Source of the DNA: Dactylorhiza incarnata
Lineage: Eukaryota > Streptophyta > Magnoliopsida > Asparagales > Orchidaceae
Length of the DNA stretch: 64,000 nucleotides
Assembly: GCA_033032865.1 (NCBI GenBank)
Contig: JAWHQI010000273.1
Span: forward strand, 620,001 to 684,000
Reading direction: 5' to 3'
The position numbers and the translations under genes were made by a program. Shown here in pieces: positions 33,367-43,734 of the stretch; the stretch's first letter is position 1; the number at the start of each line of letters is the position of its first letter. The notes under the pieces were generated by a model. It searched no databases. It saw only the letters and a program-made list of their open reading frames with translations, and was not told the DNA's origin.

Positions 33367-33831
33367 GGCCCTCTCCCACGAGGGATGTGACCAAAACTGT
33401 ATCCCCTCGACAGGAGAGGTCGAAGTTTGCTTTCCCCTTAGGAGGCGCGACTCCCCTTTTTTCCCGTACTCGTAGCGCGCCCAGAACACTCCCGCATTCG
33501 TTGCGTGCTCAGAACGCTTCCAAATGAGCTCGAAATGCTTCTGTGTTCGTTGCGTGCTCAAAACGCTTCTGAGCACGCTCAGAAGCGTTTCCGCGTTTCC
33601 GACACGCTTGCATTTAACCATCTTTCTCAAATTTCAAGACTCACTCGTCGCCTTTTTCACCTTCAACGAAGCTGCCCAAACTGCCCGAATTACCCGAAGG
33701 GCGAGACGGTCATTTATGAAAAATGGTGATCCGTGTGCTCCGAATCGGCAAACGTGATTCGCTCGTCAGGTGGTTACGGTGGTTACGGCGGCAAAATTAC
33801 CGGTCTACCCCCATCCAAAGCTATAAAAGGA

Positions 33832-33839
33832 GTCGGGGC
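33832..33839 (+). promoter_or_regulatory. TATA box of deleted Tat-like element 3' LTR
   Basis: TATAAAAG in AAAGCTATAAAAGGAGTC. Confidence 0.65.
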
Positions 33840-34158
33840 CTTCACTTCAAGACACGTTGCCTTCTGCACCTGAGAGAGCTCTGTCGAAGATTTCTCTTGA
33901 GTTCTCCTTCAGTGCTTGAAGATCTCATTCGCGCTTCGAAGATCTCCTTCGAAGCTTCGAAGATCTCCTTCGTGGACTTGGAGAATTCCATCGTTCCGGA
34001 AACCCGTCTTCCTATGCGATCTGGGAAGTCTTCGGGTCCCGAAAGGAGACTAGGCATTCTCACTTTTGTTCCCTCCAGCATTCTCACTTTTGTTCTCACC
34101 ACAGTTCTCAGAAGAAAAGGGACTTAGTTTTTCGAGAGGTGGCTTGTCACCTTCGGAG

Positions 34159-34160
<2 letters not shown>

Positions 34161-34212
<52 letters not shown>
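34161..34212 (+). repeat. (CT)n microsatellite
   Basis: About 26 CT dinucleotides in the probable leader part of the LTR. Confidence 0.9.
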
Positions 34213-34214
<2 letters not shown>

Positions 34215-34457
34215 TATTGTAACGAGTGGCGGCCTGTCGCGCTCGAATTCTAAGTATCTGATTGTAACCCCCCAGAAGATACTGGAGTTTGGTCGGCACA
34301 GCTCCGACCGCGTGGTTTTTTACCCTTTTCGGGTTTTCCACGTTAAAAAGTCTCAGCGTACTTAACGATTCTCTAATAGACTGTTAGCACGCTTGGCTCG
34401 CTTCAGTGCTAAGGCGGTTCAAATCGACCGGTCTATCAAAAACACTCAAGCAACCCG

Positions 34458-34462
<5 letters not shown>

Positions 34463-34496
<34 letters not shown>

Positions 34497-34746
34497 AAAA
34501 TGTAAAAACACTCCCTCACTCTAACAAATGTGGAAACTACTTAAAACTCACAACTGCCCAGGGAAGGATGGTAGTAGTGTGTTGCAACTGCTCCTCAAGT
34601 CTTGTCACCCCAACCTGCTGGTCATGTTGCTGCTCCAGCTCTTGCATTTGATGTTACGGCCACATCCGACCGTTAGTCAAAAGACAAAGTCATTTTGTCC
34701 TCTCCTCCCCCCGCGACTTCTAGGCACTGGGCGGGAGGACGAAAAA
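34463..34746. other. flank between the Tat-like and CACTA elements
   Basis: It starts with an AT microsatellite (to about 34494). On the minus strand 34538-34656 reads as a Gln/Glu-rich coiled-coil-like segment similar in style to the C-terminal region of plant Transposase_24 proteins. This could be an older CACTA fragment, but the match is weak. Confidence 0.3.
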
Positions 34747-34762
34747 CACTACAAGAAGAAAT
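34747..34762 (+). repeat. CACTA terminal inverted repeat (one end)
   Basis: CACTACAAGAAGAAAT; the partner end is not in the window. Confidence 0.75.
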
Positions 34763-34769
34763 GTCTACC

Positions 34770-35085
34770 GTAACGCTTTTTATGAGCTTCCACAGTGCTT
34801 TTCAAACGCCACGAATAGTTTGGCGACGTTTTTTAAAACGCCGCAAAATCGTTGTGGTTGCCATCATCGTCGTAGCCTTTTGCGGTGTTTTTCAAAATAG
34901 CGCAGTGGTATCATTTCGACCCACCGCAGCACTTTAGTTTAAATCGCTGCAATATCCTTTCGTCTACTGCCACGACCAATGGCAGCATTTATATAAAACA
35001 ACGCCACAATAGCTCTGATCTTTAAACTAAAAAAACAATCCTTTGGCCACGCTTATTTAGAAAAGCGCAGGAAAATTGGTTTTGG
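34770..35085. repeat. subterminal repeat region of the CACTA element
   Basis: Many short direct and inverted motifs related to AACGCCGCAA, GCGGTGTTTTTCA and AGCGCAGG occur within 300 bp of the terminus. In CACTA elements such repeats bind the element-encoded DNA-binding protein. Confidence 0.65.
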
Positions 35086-35463
35086 TTTTTTTAAAATGTT
35101 CTGCATTATATTGAACCCTCAAAACATAAATCATACTGATTTCTCGTCTCCTACGTTATCCTGCCTCAATTAAGCCTCCAAATGGAACAAAATATATGGA
35201 GCAGTTCATGAGTCCCTTCTCACATGATATCAGAACAACTATATAATTAATTACAATATTTCACAATGCTTAAATAAATATTTCACTAACCTGCTTAAAA
35301 AGAGGCAATCAACAAGAATTATCTATAATATGAAAGGAATCATAGAGCAAGAAACTATGTTAATGGGAAATTGTTCTCTGAGCATGGCTTAAACAACCAC
35401 GAATATAAAAAAAATGTTTGAAAAACCAACCAACTATATACAGGCTTATTAACAACCAAAGAA

Positions 35464-35580
35464 CTAGTATCTAGTTTTCTCCACTAAGCTACCAAGCCAT
35501 TCATAAAGCGGCTCCTCAAAAAAGATTCGCAATGTCATTCTCTGCTTGGATGGAAACTCCAAAATTATGTCCAAGAATAC
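35464..35580 (-). other. possible terminal exon (38 codons) of unknown gene inside the CACTA element
   Basis: After a good acceptor (TTTGTGCAG on the minus strand) an open frame of 38 codons reads V-F-L-D-I-I-L-E-F-P and later F-F-E-E-P-L-Y-E-W-L, ending in TAG at 35464-35466. The composition looks like a folded protein rather than random AT-rich DNA. I do not recognise it. It could be a last exon of a second transposon gene or a captured host gene fragment. Confidence 0.35.
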
Positions 35581-35583
35581 CTG

Positions 35584-37069
35584 CACAAATTCAAATAAGG
35601 GAATAAGTGTGGATGCTTGAGTTAAATTCGAGGATTTCGAGAAGATGAGATGCAGGGGAAGACAATGATAGAACGAAAACTAAACTCAGAGAAAATGGGA
35701 AACAAAATTAAGGGTTTATGTATTAATTATAACAGTTTTTCCCAAGTCCCCTATTAATTGATAGTGTTCTCTCGTGTCTTCAACTTGCCAGTTTTGCCAA
35801 AGCTTGAAAGGCATGGATGGTGTACATGTTAAGTTTTCCGAATTTGCTTTGGACGGTGGCGGTGGTGGTGGTGGTGGTGGTGAAAGCATGCAAGTATTAT
35901 CATAATCCTGTAATCTTAATAGCAATAAATGATGTAGAAGACATGTAATACATTCTAGTGGCAAATCTAATTACAGAAAAACTAATAGACTTTTATTAAT
36001 CATTGCTTGAAAATCTATTAACAGCTAACTAAAACCTGAGAACATCTATCATTACAACAAACTCGCAACATCATGAAATCTAACATAAAACAAGGAGCAT
36101 AATCCCCTTGCAGCAAACTAAAAAACTCGCAAAAAATCCAACAGAAAGTAGGGAAGAAACGCCCTTTACAGTATACAAATTTAAGCTGTATATACATATA
36201 TATAGAGAGATATATACATATATATATACATATATATATACACATATATATATATATACACACACACACATATATATATATATATAACATAAATATCTAT
36301 GATCCACATCTCCTGATACTATGATAATGACACTAATGTCAATGCCCCTATTCAAGCCCAAGAAAATACCCCTCATGGATCGCTGGATATCCTTAATGAA
36401 TCCTTTCACATTGAGGGGGTACCCACCCAAATTTTAAAGCCCAACAAGACACCTTCCATCACCTATATATGAATCAGCTAGAATATATACTCCAGGTCTA
36501 TAACCAATACCCAAATTCAAAAGGCTGTAACAGGACATTCCAGGTAGTTTAACCGCCAACAATTTCTAGTTGATTCCGATAAAAATTATCGGAACCACCA
36601 ACACGATTGAAAGGTAGCGAAGCAACAACGGGATAACGGGAATATGAGGAGGAAAACGGGAAACAAAACAACTCTCCAACAAAGTAAAACCGAAAACATG
36701 AAATGAATTATAACAGCTAAAACATGCCCCATAAATTTCCCCATCCTGGCACAAACTCGCGCGGAATCAGAACAAGAAAATGAGACAAGGCGCCATGCAT
36801 CTACATAAACCAAATAACACGGAGAAAAGTATGGATCTAAGAAAAAAAAAACTGCAATTAGGGCTATCTCAAGGGGCATCTAGCAATGGATTTAGCAGCT
36901 AGAATTACCACTTAGGATTATGTTCTTTGTCACGAGCCATTCTTCAATATTCATCTTTGTCACAAGCATGTAGTAACAAATAGCAATCCTCCATTTTTTG
37001 ATCAACACAAAGTTTTACTTTTTACCACCACACGCACCGCCTAAGATACAATAATTCGTAAGTTTTGTT
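35584..37069 (-). other. CACTA interior, mostly non-coding
   Basis: Contains a GGT microsatellite (about 35853-35882) and a TATATACA/CACA microsatellite (36190-36290). Short minus-strand open stretches look protein-like but are broken, near 35700-35850 and 36350-36530. No family recognised. Confidence 0.4.
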
Positions 37070-39040
37070 AAGAAGACAAATTTTAATGTCCAATTTGATT
37101 AAATTCCTAATTAAGTTACCATCATCGGGATCAACTCTTGTAGTAGGTGTAGTAGGATCACTTGAAGGTGTGTCGTTATAAGTGGAATCATTTTGATTTG
37201 ATCTTCGCATAGAAGTTACCATTCTCATCAAGTGCACACATGATGAATATTTATAACATATATATAACTTAAATAAGTAATGCTAATTATATTTACAAAT
37301 CTTACCTGATCTCGTGATGTTTCAGAGTAATCATCATTAGAACCTTTCTGCAGCATAGCTTCCATAAGACAATTTATTGTGTTTTGCATAGTAGACATTT
37401 GTTTTTTCATTTCATCCATCTCCCGCACCTGTTCGGGACACGTCTGGCTCGGGCAAGCTACTACTAGGTGACATGATAGATTTGGGAACATTCGAATTGC
37501 AGTTACACTGATTCCCATACCACGACAACGACCATAATATTTTGGACCAAATGTTGACCTAATAAAATAAAATATTGTGATATTATACAATAAACGAATG
37601 AAAAAAGTGTTTTGCGGTCATTTTTTTTTTACCTAAAAGCAGCTTCGTGAATTTCATTTATTGGTGTGTCAGGGGGATGTTGCAGCTTTTGTTCCTCAAT
37701 AGTCTTTTCCAATGCATCCTAAGAAGTTAAAAATGAAAATTAAGAACAAGTGTTATATATATTATTTGAGTATGCAGAAGTTTGGCAAACTTAATAAACT
37801 CTTACTTTTTTTTATATTGCTTCGTCATCCACCAAAGTTTTTCCTTTTTTCGACTAATACGAATGTCTAAGTATAATTCAATCCTACTTGGCTCTCTACC
37901 CATCTCGGTTTCCTTGTAAAATAAAATAAAATTATAGCTAAAACTAATAAATGATATAAATGTAATCGTAATACATACCAAATCCTTCTTCCAATTGGGA
38001 AGGCTCGTCCTACCAAGAGCATGTGAACCAATTTGTTTACCGGGACATAGTCTATTCTTCTCGCTTATATTCTATCGCATTCCAACAATCATAATCATAA
38101 CATCTCAATATGAAAAAATGTAAACTAAAAATAGTAAGAATACAAAGAAGATTGATAAGTATATATTACCTTTCCTTTTGAAGAGTACCAATAAGATACA
38201 ATGTCAGCAAATTGGTTCACGGGCATATCAACAGGACCATCCTTAGCAATAACTATTTTAGGAGTATTTGTTGGGTCATAATATTTGCTTTTAAAATGTG
38301 CCTTAAAATCCCTGAATCTTTCTCGCAATAGTTGCATTATGTACTTCTTATCAACCTCAAAAACAAGAAATCGTTGCTACATGCATAAAAGCTAAAACTA
38401 TGTTAAAACTAATAAACAGTAAAGTATTATTAAAGGAAAATAAATTATTAACTGATGATTGGCACCTTAATCAAACTCCACGATGTTTCCTTACTATATT
38501 GGGACACATGTGTCCATGATGGGGATGTCATTGACGTAGTCCGTGTCAGAGTACCTAAGAATGATGCAAATTGTGTTGCACCATCTCCAACAAATTGACC
38601 AAACTTATTTCGCTCCAATCGGATAATTTTATCATAAGGCATTTGATGAATATCCTTGCATCTTGTTGGTCCCCGTGTTTTAGTTTTTTTACTTGTGCCT
38701 AAGAATATGATAAAACATTGATTACAACAATTGCATTCCTAATTAATCATATAACAAACAAAAGTATTTTTTTCACCTGGAGTCACTTGGATATCGGGAC
38801 TAAGATTGCCCACTTGTTGATCACTATGAAGTTTTTCATCACTGCTTTCATTTAATGAAAAATATTGCATGTCTGCAGATCATGAAGAGACTCTCCAAGG
38901 GCACACGAAGCGATGCCATGAGTATCATTGCTAATAGCTCTACGACCAACTTCAGCTGAACTTTCATTGCTACAAATATTTGTTGATCAACCTCCCTTGA
39001 AACAAACAATTTTTTTGGATCAACTTTTTTTGGGAGCCAT
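37070..39040 (-). CDS. CACTA transposon Transposase_24 (Ptta/En/Spm) protein, spliced, probably damaged in exon 1
   Basis: Eight exons can be read on the minus strand with GT/AG borders: about 39040-38777, 38698-38466, 38355-38170, 38063-37979, 37912-37822, 37718-37633, 37558-37306 and about 37225-37070. The protein carries the hallmarks of the plant Ptta/En/Spm family (PF03004): TRGPT near the start of exon 2, N-K-F-G-Q-F-V-G, a W-x-K-D-F-K-type segment (RERFRDFKAHFKSKYY), a V-SYW-SSKGK segment, EKNRL, GREPSRIELYL, FGPKYYGRCRGMG and a C-terminal coiled coil (E-M-K-K-Q-M-S-T-M-Q). The family is thought to act with TNP2-type transposase on element ends in the nucleus. Exon 1 from the best ATG (39038-39040) has a TGA at codon 7 and a likely frameshift, so either the start is elsewhere or the copy is inactive. 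Confidence 0.72.
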
Positions 39041-39236
39041 TATTTGTTTGCAAGGTAAACACAATATCATATTTGAGATAAACAAAAAGTACGACAAAAT
39101 ATTTATAGTAAATAAACACATGGTTTAAATGAATCAATGCAAATATTATACATGTACAATTTTCATATTTATTGAAATTATAGATCTTTAAGAACGACTG
39201 TTGGTTCAACATCAGTTCTAACTATATCGACATCCT

Positions 39237-39984
39237 TGTACAACTTCGTATTCGCCGAGTGGGCCCCCAGATCCTAAAGGGTCAAGAGGCAAGGTAGGTC
39301 AAAAAGAGCACTCGCCCAGGTCAGGAGAGGCAGGGGAGCCTCTGGGCGAGTGCGAGCCCCATCCGCAAGGCATTTGCTCACTTAGGAGGGCGAGTGCGCG
39401 GAGGGTCAGGAGAGTGAGGGCGGAACCCCACTCGCCAAGCGAGCCGGGTATCAGGCGAGTGGTGCCCCCACTGACCACCCGCACAGTGGAAGCTAGTATG
39501 CGAGAAGTCTGGCGAGTGATGCCTTCACGGACCACTGACCCAGAAGGCTTTAGGGGGGGAAATGATCTAGATACCCTTCGTGGGCTGCCAATTGCCCTCC
39601 AGAACAGCGGAGTTAGGCTGTTAGCAGACCAATTTGTGGTGCGATTAGTAAAACTAGAAGGCGGATTTATGTTATTTGCAGACCAGACTAGAAAACCTAT
39701 AAATAGACCCTTTAGGGCACCTTGGAGGAGATCCGATCTTTTAGGCTCTCTCCTCCTAGGAAAGTTTGGTTGGCTTAGTGCCCTCCAAGGTGTCTGAATG
39801 AGCATTGGTTTGGGAGAGGAAGCTCTCTAAGATCTTCCGGGCGTGTGGCGGGACCTCCTCGCTACAGCCTTGGATCTGTTCTTGGTTTTCCATCAACTGT
39901 CAAGTGGGCTTGTGAGAAAAAAGTAGGTGCGGGTTACACCCCCCAGTGGGTCCGAACTCAAGAGACCGATTGTCGGTTTCAACA
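39237..39984 (+). repeat. probable 5' LTR of the outer Tat-like element
   Basis: Contains clustered CACTCGCC/GGCGAGTG motifs (39250-39530), a TATAAATA box (39698-39705) and a TTTCAACA end at 39977-39984 like that of the 21103 family (TTCAACA). No second copy is available in the window, so the limits are estimates. Confidence 0.5.
39698..39705 (+). promoter_or_regulatory. TATA box of outer Tat-like LTR
   Basis: TATAAATA in AAAACCTATAAATAGACCC, about 340 bp before the gag ATG. Confidence 0.65.
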
Positions 39985-40041
39985 TTTTTGTGTGGTGAGC
40001 GTGGACCGTAGCCTGTGCAAGAAAATCTCAAGCTAAGCTAC

Positions 40042-40209
40042 ATGGCTGGAGATGGAGGAGATGGATCTGACCCAGGCCACTCGCAACTGCCTGCGAGTGG
40101 GGTGACGGTGGGAATGTTCGAAGACTTCAAGCGAGAGGTCCTGCAGACCTTGCAGCTGGCTTTCGCCACGAGAGGCGAATGCGAGACACCCGCAGTTCCG
40201 GTGGTCCCG
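40042..40209 (+). pseudogene. Tat-like gag, 5' portion
   Basis: ATG at 40042 opens a 56-codon frame that stops being element-like exactly at the chromovirus insertion (40209/40210). Excluding the chromovirus and one TCCCG copy, the frame continues at 61869 in phase with the large gag ORF, with one TGA between. No motif is visible in this short N-terminal part. The start is chosen as the first ATG after the LTR. Confidence 0.6.
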
Positions 40210-42096
40210 TGTAACACCCCCATCCGTCACAAATAATATAACAGAAGATCCGGTCGGGGCCCCACGCCATATTATACGGACATACGCACAATCAAAGTTT
40301 GGCCTAACACAGAGCTGCATTCTAACGGAAGCTTTTAAAAGAGATAAAATAACCACCCAACAAGGAATGTCCACTAAAACAAGGAAACCAGGAGTGAAAA
40401 GACGCACAATCAAAGTTTGGCCTTAAGGCCTTACATCACTATTGTTTAATCCAAAAGATGTGTTTTGCATACATCGGCACGCAGGCCGGGAACACATGAA
40501 AAAGACTAAACAAAACATTCAGGCCTTCGAGGGCCGGCTCAGCACAAGGGCTTCAGCCCGCTACTTCCCGCTCGGCTCACCTGCTCCTGCATAAGAACAT
40601 TCCACCAAGCGGTAGCAAACAAAGCAACGACCAGCATAGCTGACCAAATTATAACGACATCACCCCTTTCTCGGGGTGGCGGTGCTTCTTCCCTGCAAGC
40701 AAGTTAGCATAATTACATAGAGCTAGAGTGTGTCGTAAAAGCATCAAACATCACAAACGTTGGCTCGATCGGCCCAAAGTCCAATCAAAGTTGGCTCGAT
40801 CGGCACCTTAACAGTGTACCGGATTTCCCCGGTCCCACCACCATTCTCAGTCCTAGACTGGATGGCCCAAAGTTGAGCATTCACTAACCGAGACCCAAGG
40901 TCCTCGGCTCTCTCCTATGCCTGTAGCGACACGCCAGATACCTTAGGTAGTCGAACTACACCACATAGGGCAGGTACAGTTCAGCTAAGCCCGTTGCTCA
41001 AGTCGTCGTACCCAACACGCACGACGCGGGTCAGCCTCCCCTTGCATGTTACCGCATACATAACCGTTTGTTATGTAACAAGGGTGGCACTCGCGGCCAC
41101 CTAAGTTAGACACCCAAGGCGCACAACTCCACACGCTAGCCCAACGGTCTCCAAGAGACGGGCTTCGCACAAACACAACAGAAGTTCCCCGGGAACTAAC
41201 GTCTACGATCCAAACATACACGCATTCCACGAAGTCTTCATCTGGAACCCCAGAACATCACCAATCTAGACCAGCATGTCCGGATGGGCTTCACACAGCA
41301 TACCTAATCCGTACTCACGCTTCTGGATACTAATGCAATTAAACATGGGGATGTAAACATCGACCCGTCGGAGGGCACTCTTCCCCACCAGTCGGTGGAG
41401 AGGGGCTTCCATGCAAATATGCTAAAATAGGGCTTCACCTGCCCAAGAAGAAAAGTCGTTACCCTTGAAGTGCGCTTCGGATCCATGAGAACACGCCCGG
41501 ATTTGACGGCTAGCGAAAGTAACGGCTGTCCGCGCACGAAATCTGCTCTCCACGAATGCTTCCGGTCGGCCACCTCCAACAAAAGCTAGAACCCTAGCCC
41601 TAGGTCGGCAAGGGGCTGGCTTGGGCTTCTCCTTCCAGCAACAAAACGAGAGAGAGGAAAGGGCTCGACTCCTCCTTGTCGACGGGAGAAAAGGAGAGGA
41701 AGGGGGACGGGTCCTCCTTGCTCTAGGAGGCGACGGGAAAGGGAGAGGGAGCTCGGGACGGCCTTCCCTGCTTCAGGTGACGGGAGAGAGAGGGATCGAT
41801 AGAGAGAGGGCTGCTCGGGTGAGGGAGGGAGAGGAACTCGGGGCGGCTCCTGCTCCAGGCGACGGGGAGAGAGGGGCGACGGGAGAGATCGGGAGATGGG
41901 GGGTTTGCGGCTGGCCTGCGCAAACGAGAGTGAGAGAGAGAGGGGGGTCGGGTGTTTAGGGTTGAGAGGGAGAGGAGGCTTATTTAACTAAGCCTTAAAC
42001 ACACCCCCACTCTATTCGCAGACCACACCCCTATCCGCACCCCAAAACTATCTAAACGCACACTGAAACCGAATTAAATCAATTCGGGGCGTTACA
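40210..42096 (-). repeat. chromovirus 3' LTR (1887 bp)
   Basis: On the minus strand it starts TGTAACGCCCCGAATTG at 42096 and ends GGGGGTGTTACA at 40210. It pairs with 49764-50506 plus 60689-61863. A purine-rich segment (41620-41960, plus strand) may be the leader. Confidence 0.92.
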
Positions 42097-42140
42097 ATTC
42101 TCTCCCCCTTAAAGAAATTTCGTCCCGAAATTTAAAGCAC
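42097..42140 (-). promoter_or_regulatory. chromovirus polypurine tract and conserved 3' box
   Basis: Directly next to the 3' LTR the minus strand reads TTCGGGACGAAATTTCTTTA followed by AGGGGGAGAGAAT, the usual chromovirus polypurine tract that primes plus-strand DNA synthesis. Confidence 0.85.
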
Positions 42141-42160
42141 AAACAGCGAAACGAAATTCG

Positions 42161-43207
42161 TCATACCTGAGTAAACAAATCAGGGTACTCCTCACGCATA
42201 ATCTCTTCTGGCTCCCAAGAGAGCTCCTCGCGGCCACAGTTGTCCCAACGGACTCTCAACATCTTGATGGTCTTTCTCCGCAACTGCTGAATATCAGTAT
42301 CAATAATGCAAACTGGTGTCACCTTGGTAGATAGGCCACTCTCCGCCGGCACACTAACGGCCTCCAACACAGAATCGGGCTCCCACACCGCCTTCCTCAA
42401 CACAGAGATATGGAAGACGTCGTGCAACCCACTCAGCTCCGTCGACAAAGCAAGTCGGTAAGTTGCTTGGCCGATGCGCTCGGTGATCTCGAATGGCCCT
42501 AAATACCTCGGACTCAGCTTCTTTAAGCAACGGACTTTCGACACTCCCTTGAAAGGCTTTATCTTCAAGTACACCCAATCACCAACTGCAAACTCAACGT
42601 TCCGGTGCTTGGCGTTGTAATACTTCGCCTGTCGGTCTTGGGCGGTCAAACATCGCTCTCGAATGGTCCGTATCGACTCATTCGCATCAACGACCTCTTT
42701 GCGCTTCAGCAGCTTGGTATCACCAGTCTCCGCCCAAGCTAACGGAGTACGACACTTCCTGCCATATAATGCCTCATACGGGGCCATCTGAATACTCACC
42801 CGGTAACTGTTGTTGTAGGCGAACTCTACCATGTGAAGGTGATCTTCCCAACGCTGCCCGAAGTCCAAAACGCACATTCGCAGCATATCCTTCATCGTCC
42901 GATTTGTCCTCTCGGTCTGCCCATCCGTTTGTGGATGGAAGGCCATGCTAAATTTGAGCTTTGTGCCCAATAACCGATGAACATGCCTCCAATCACCGGA
43001 TGTAAACCGTCCATCACGATCGCTAACTATGCTGCGAGGGACGCCATGTAATCGAACGATGTTCTCCACATACATCTTTGCTAGCTTCTCCACTGGATTG
43101 TTTTTCTGATTCGGGATAAAGTGCGCAACTTTAGTCAACCGATCCACAATAACCCAGATAGAGTCGTTTTTCTGCAGTGACTTTGGCAAACCGTGCACAA
43201 AATCCAT
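42161..43207 (-). CDS. chromovirus integrase core with chromodomain (intact 348-codon part of pol)
   Basis: The open frame holds the integrase catalytic core with the D-D-E residues: D in the opening MDFVHGLP, D in SDRDGRFTS and E in DGQTERTN. A GPF/Y-type module (YLGPFEI) follows, and the C-terminus (KMLRVRWDN...ELSWEPEEIMREEYPDLF) is a group of residues typical of a chromodomain, which in chromoviruses directs integration to heterochromatin. It is the 3' end of a pol polyprotein, not a separate gene; the frame is closed upstream by a TGA that replaces a conserved Trp codon near 43228. The first Met is the internal Met of the core, so this ORF alone would lack the zinc-binding domain. Confidence 0.9.
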   Translation of the reverse strand: MDFVHGLPKSLQKNDSIWVIVDRLTKVAHFIPNQKNNPVEKLAKMYVENIVRLHGVPRSIVSDRDGRFTSGDWRHVHRLLGTKLKFSMAFHPQTDGQTERTNRTMKDMLRMCVLDFGQRWEDHLHMVEFAYNNSYRVSIQMAPYEALYGRKCRTPLAWAETGDTKLLKRKEVVDANESIRTIRERCLTAQDRQAKYYNAKHRNVEFAVGDWVYLKIKPFKGVSKVRCLKKLSPRYLGPFEITERIGQATYRLALSTELSGLHDVFHISVLRKAVWEPDSVLEAVSVPAESGLSTKVTPVCIIDTDIQQLRRKTIKMLRVRWDNCGREELSWEPEEIMREEYPDLFTQV

Positions 43208-43734
43208 GGAAATATCATCAAATTTTCACTCCGGGATTGGCAACGATTTCAAGAAACCTCCTGGCCGTTGACACTCGGCCTTCACTAGCGCGCACGTTTG
43301 ACATTTCGCCACGTAAAAGGCTATGTCCTTCATACCTGGCCACCAGAACAGTGTCTTCATGTCTTGGTACATCTTCGTGCTCCCGGGTGGATTGAGTACT
43401 TGGTATTGTGAGCCTCATACATCAACTCCTCCCGCAAAGCAACAGACCTTGGGACGCACAAACGATCACCCTTCCGCAGAAGACCGTCTTCAACCGAGAA
43501 CTTTGGCCCTTCCGCTGCATAGCGCTTCATGCTTTCATCAAGCTCCAACGCTCTCCGAACTCTGTCCGCGAGGTCACACGACACCTCCGTCCAGTTCAGA
43601 CATGCATTTGCACTAGCACTCCTGTCGACACAGGTAATACCCAAGGCTTCCAACACCTGGACTAAACGTTCATCATGAATGCGCAACCAGTTTGCTCGTG
43701 CTGGAGTTCTGCAACTCAAAGCATCAGCGACCAC
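43208..43734 (-). pseudogene. chromovirus pol: end of RNase H linker and integrase zinc-binding region, broken
   Basis: The frame starting near 43734 reads VADALS, the conserved end of the RT/RNase H part, then the H2C2 zinc-binding module beginning [11 protein letters not shown]...HPG. A frameshift near 43370 moves the remainder of the zinc-binding module to another frame, and a TGA lies just before the catalytic core. About 530 bp in all. Confidence 0.8.

Larger units (their letters stand above)
32087..34462 (+). mobile_element. deleted Tat-like LTR element inserted in an AT microsatellite
   Basis: Two direct copies of an LTR start (ATATGCTCCTCATAAGCGGG at 32089 and 32915) flank a short internal piece. 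The left LTR is cut at about 32612. After 300 bp of internal 3' sequence, a polypurine tract GGTTTGGGGGGCAAC (32898-32912) leads into a full 3' LTR (32913-34462) ending CCCGCAACA. Both outer flanks are (AT)n, consistent with insertion into a microsatellite, so the target duplication is ambiguous. A large deletion removed most of the 5' LTR and all coding sequence. Confidence 0.78.
32913..34462 (+). repeat. 3' LTR of deleted Tat-like element (1550 bp)
   Basis: Starts TGATATGCTCC directly after the polypurine tract. It contains the hairpin array (33118-33366), repeats around CGCTCAGAAGCG (33480-33600), a TATAAAAG box (33832-33839) and a CT microsatellite (34161-34212). It ends CCCGCAACA. Confidence 0.75.
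34747..39236 (-). mobile_element. CACTA (En/Spm) DNA transposon, one end plus transposase gene
   Basis: The terminus CACTACAAGAAGAAATG at 34747 matches the CACTACAAGAAAA ends of plant CACTA elements. It is followed by about 300 bp of short subterminal repeats. A spliced Transposase_24 gene on the minus strand occupies 37070-39040. No matching opposite terminus is found before 39236, where a Tat-like LTR appears to begin; the rest is probably beyond the right edge of the window. A possible AAA target site (34744-34746) precedes the terminus. Confidence 0.75.

Noticed and set aside
39414..39797. 127-codon ORF with a 168-codon antisense ORF
   Set aside because: Both lie within the probable Tat-like LTR around the TATA box; no homology recognised.
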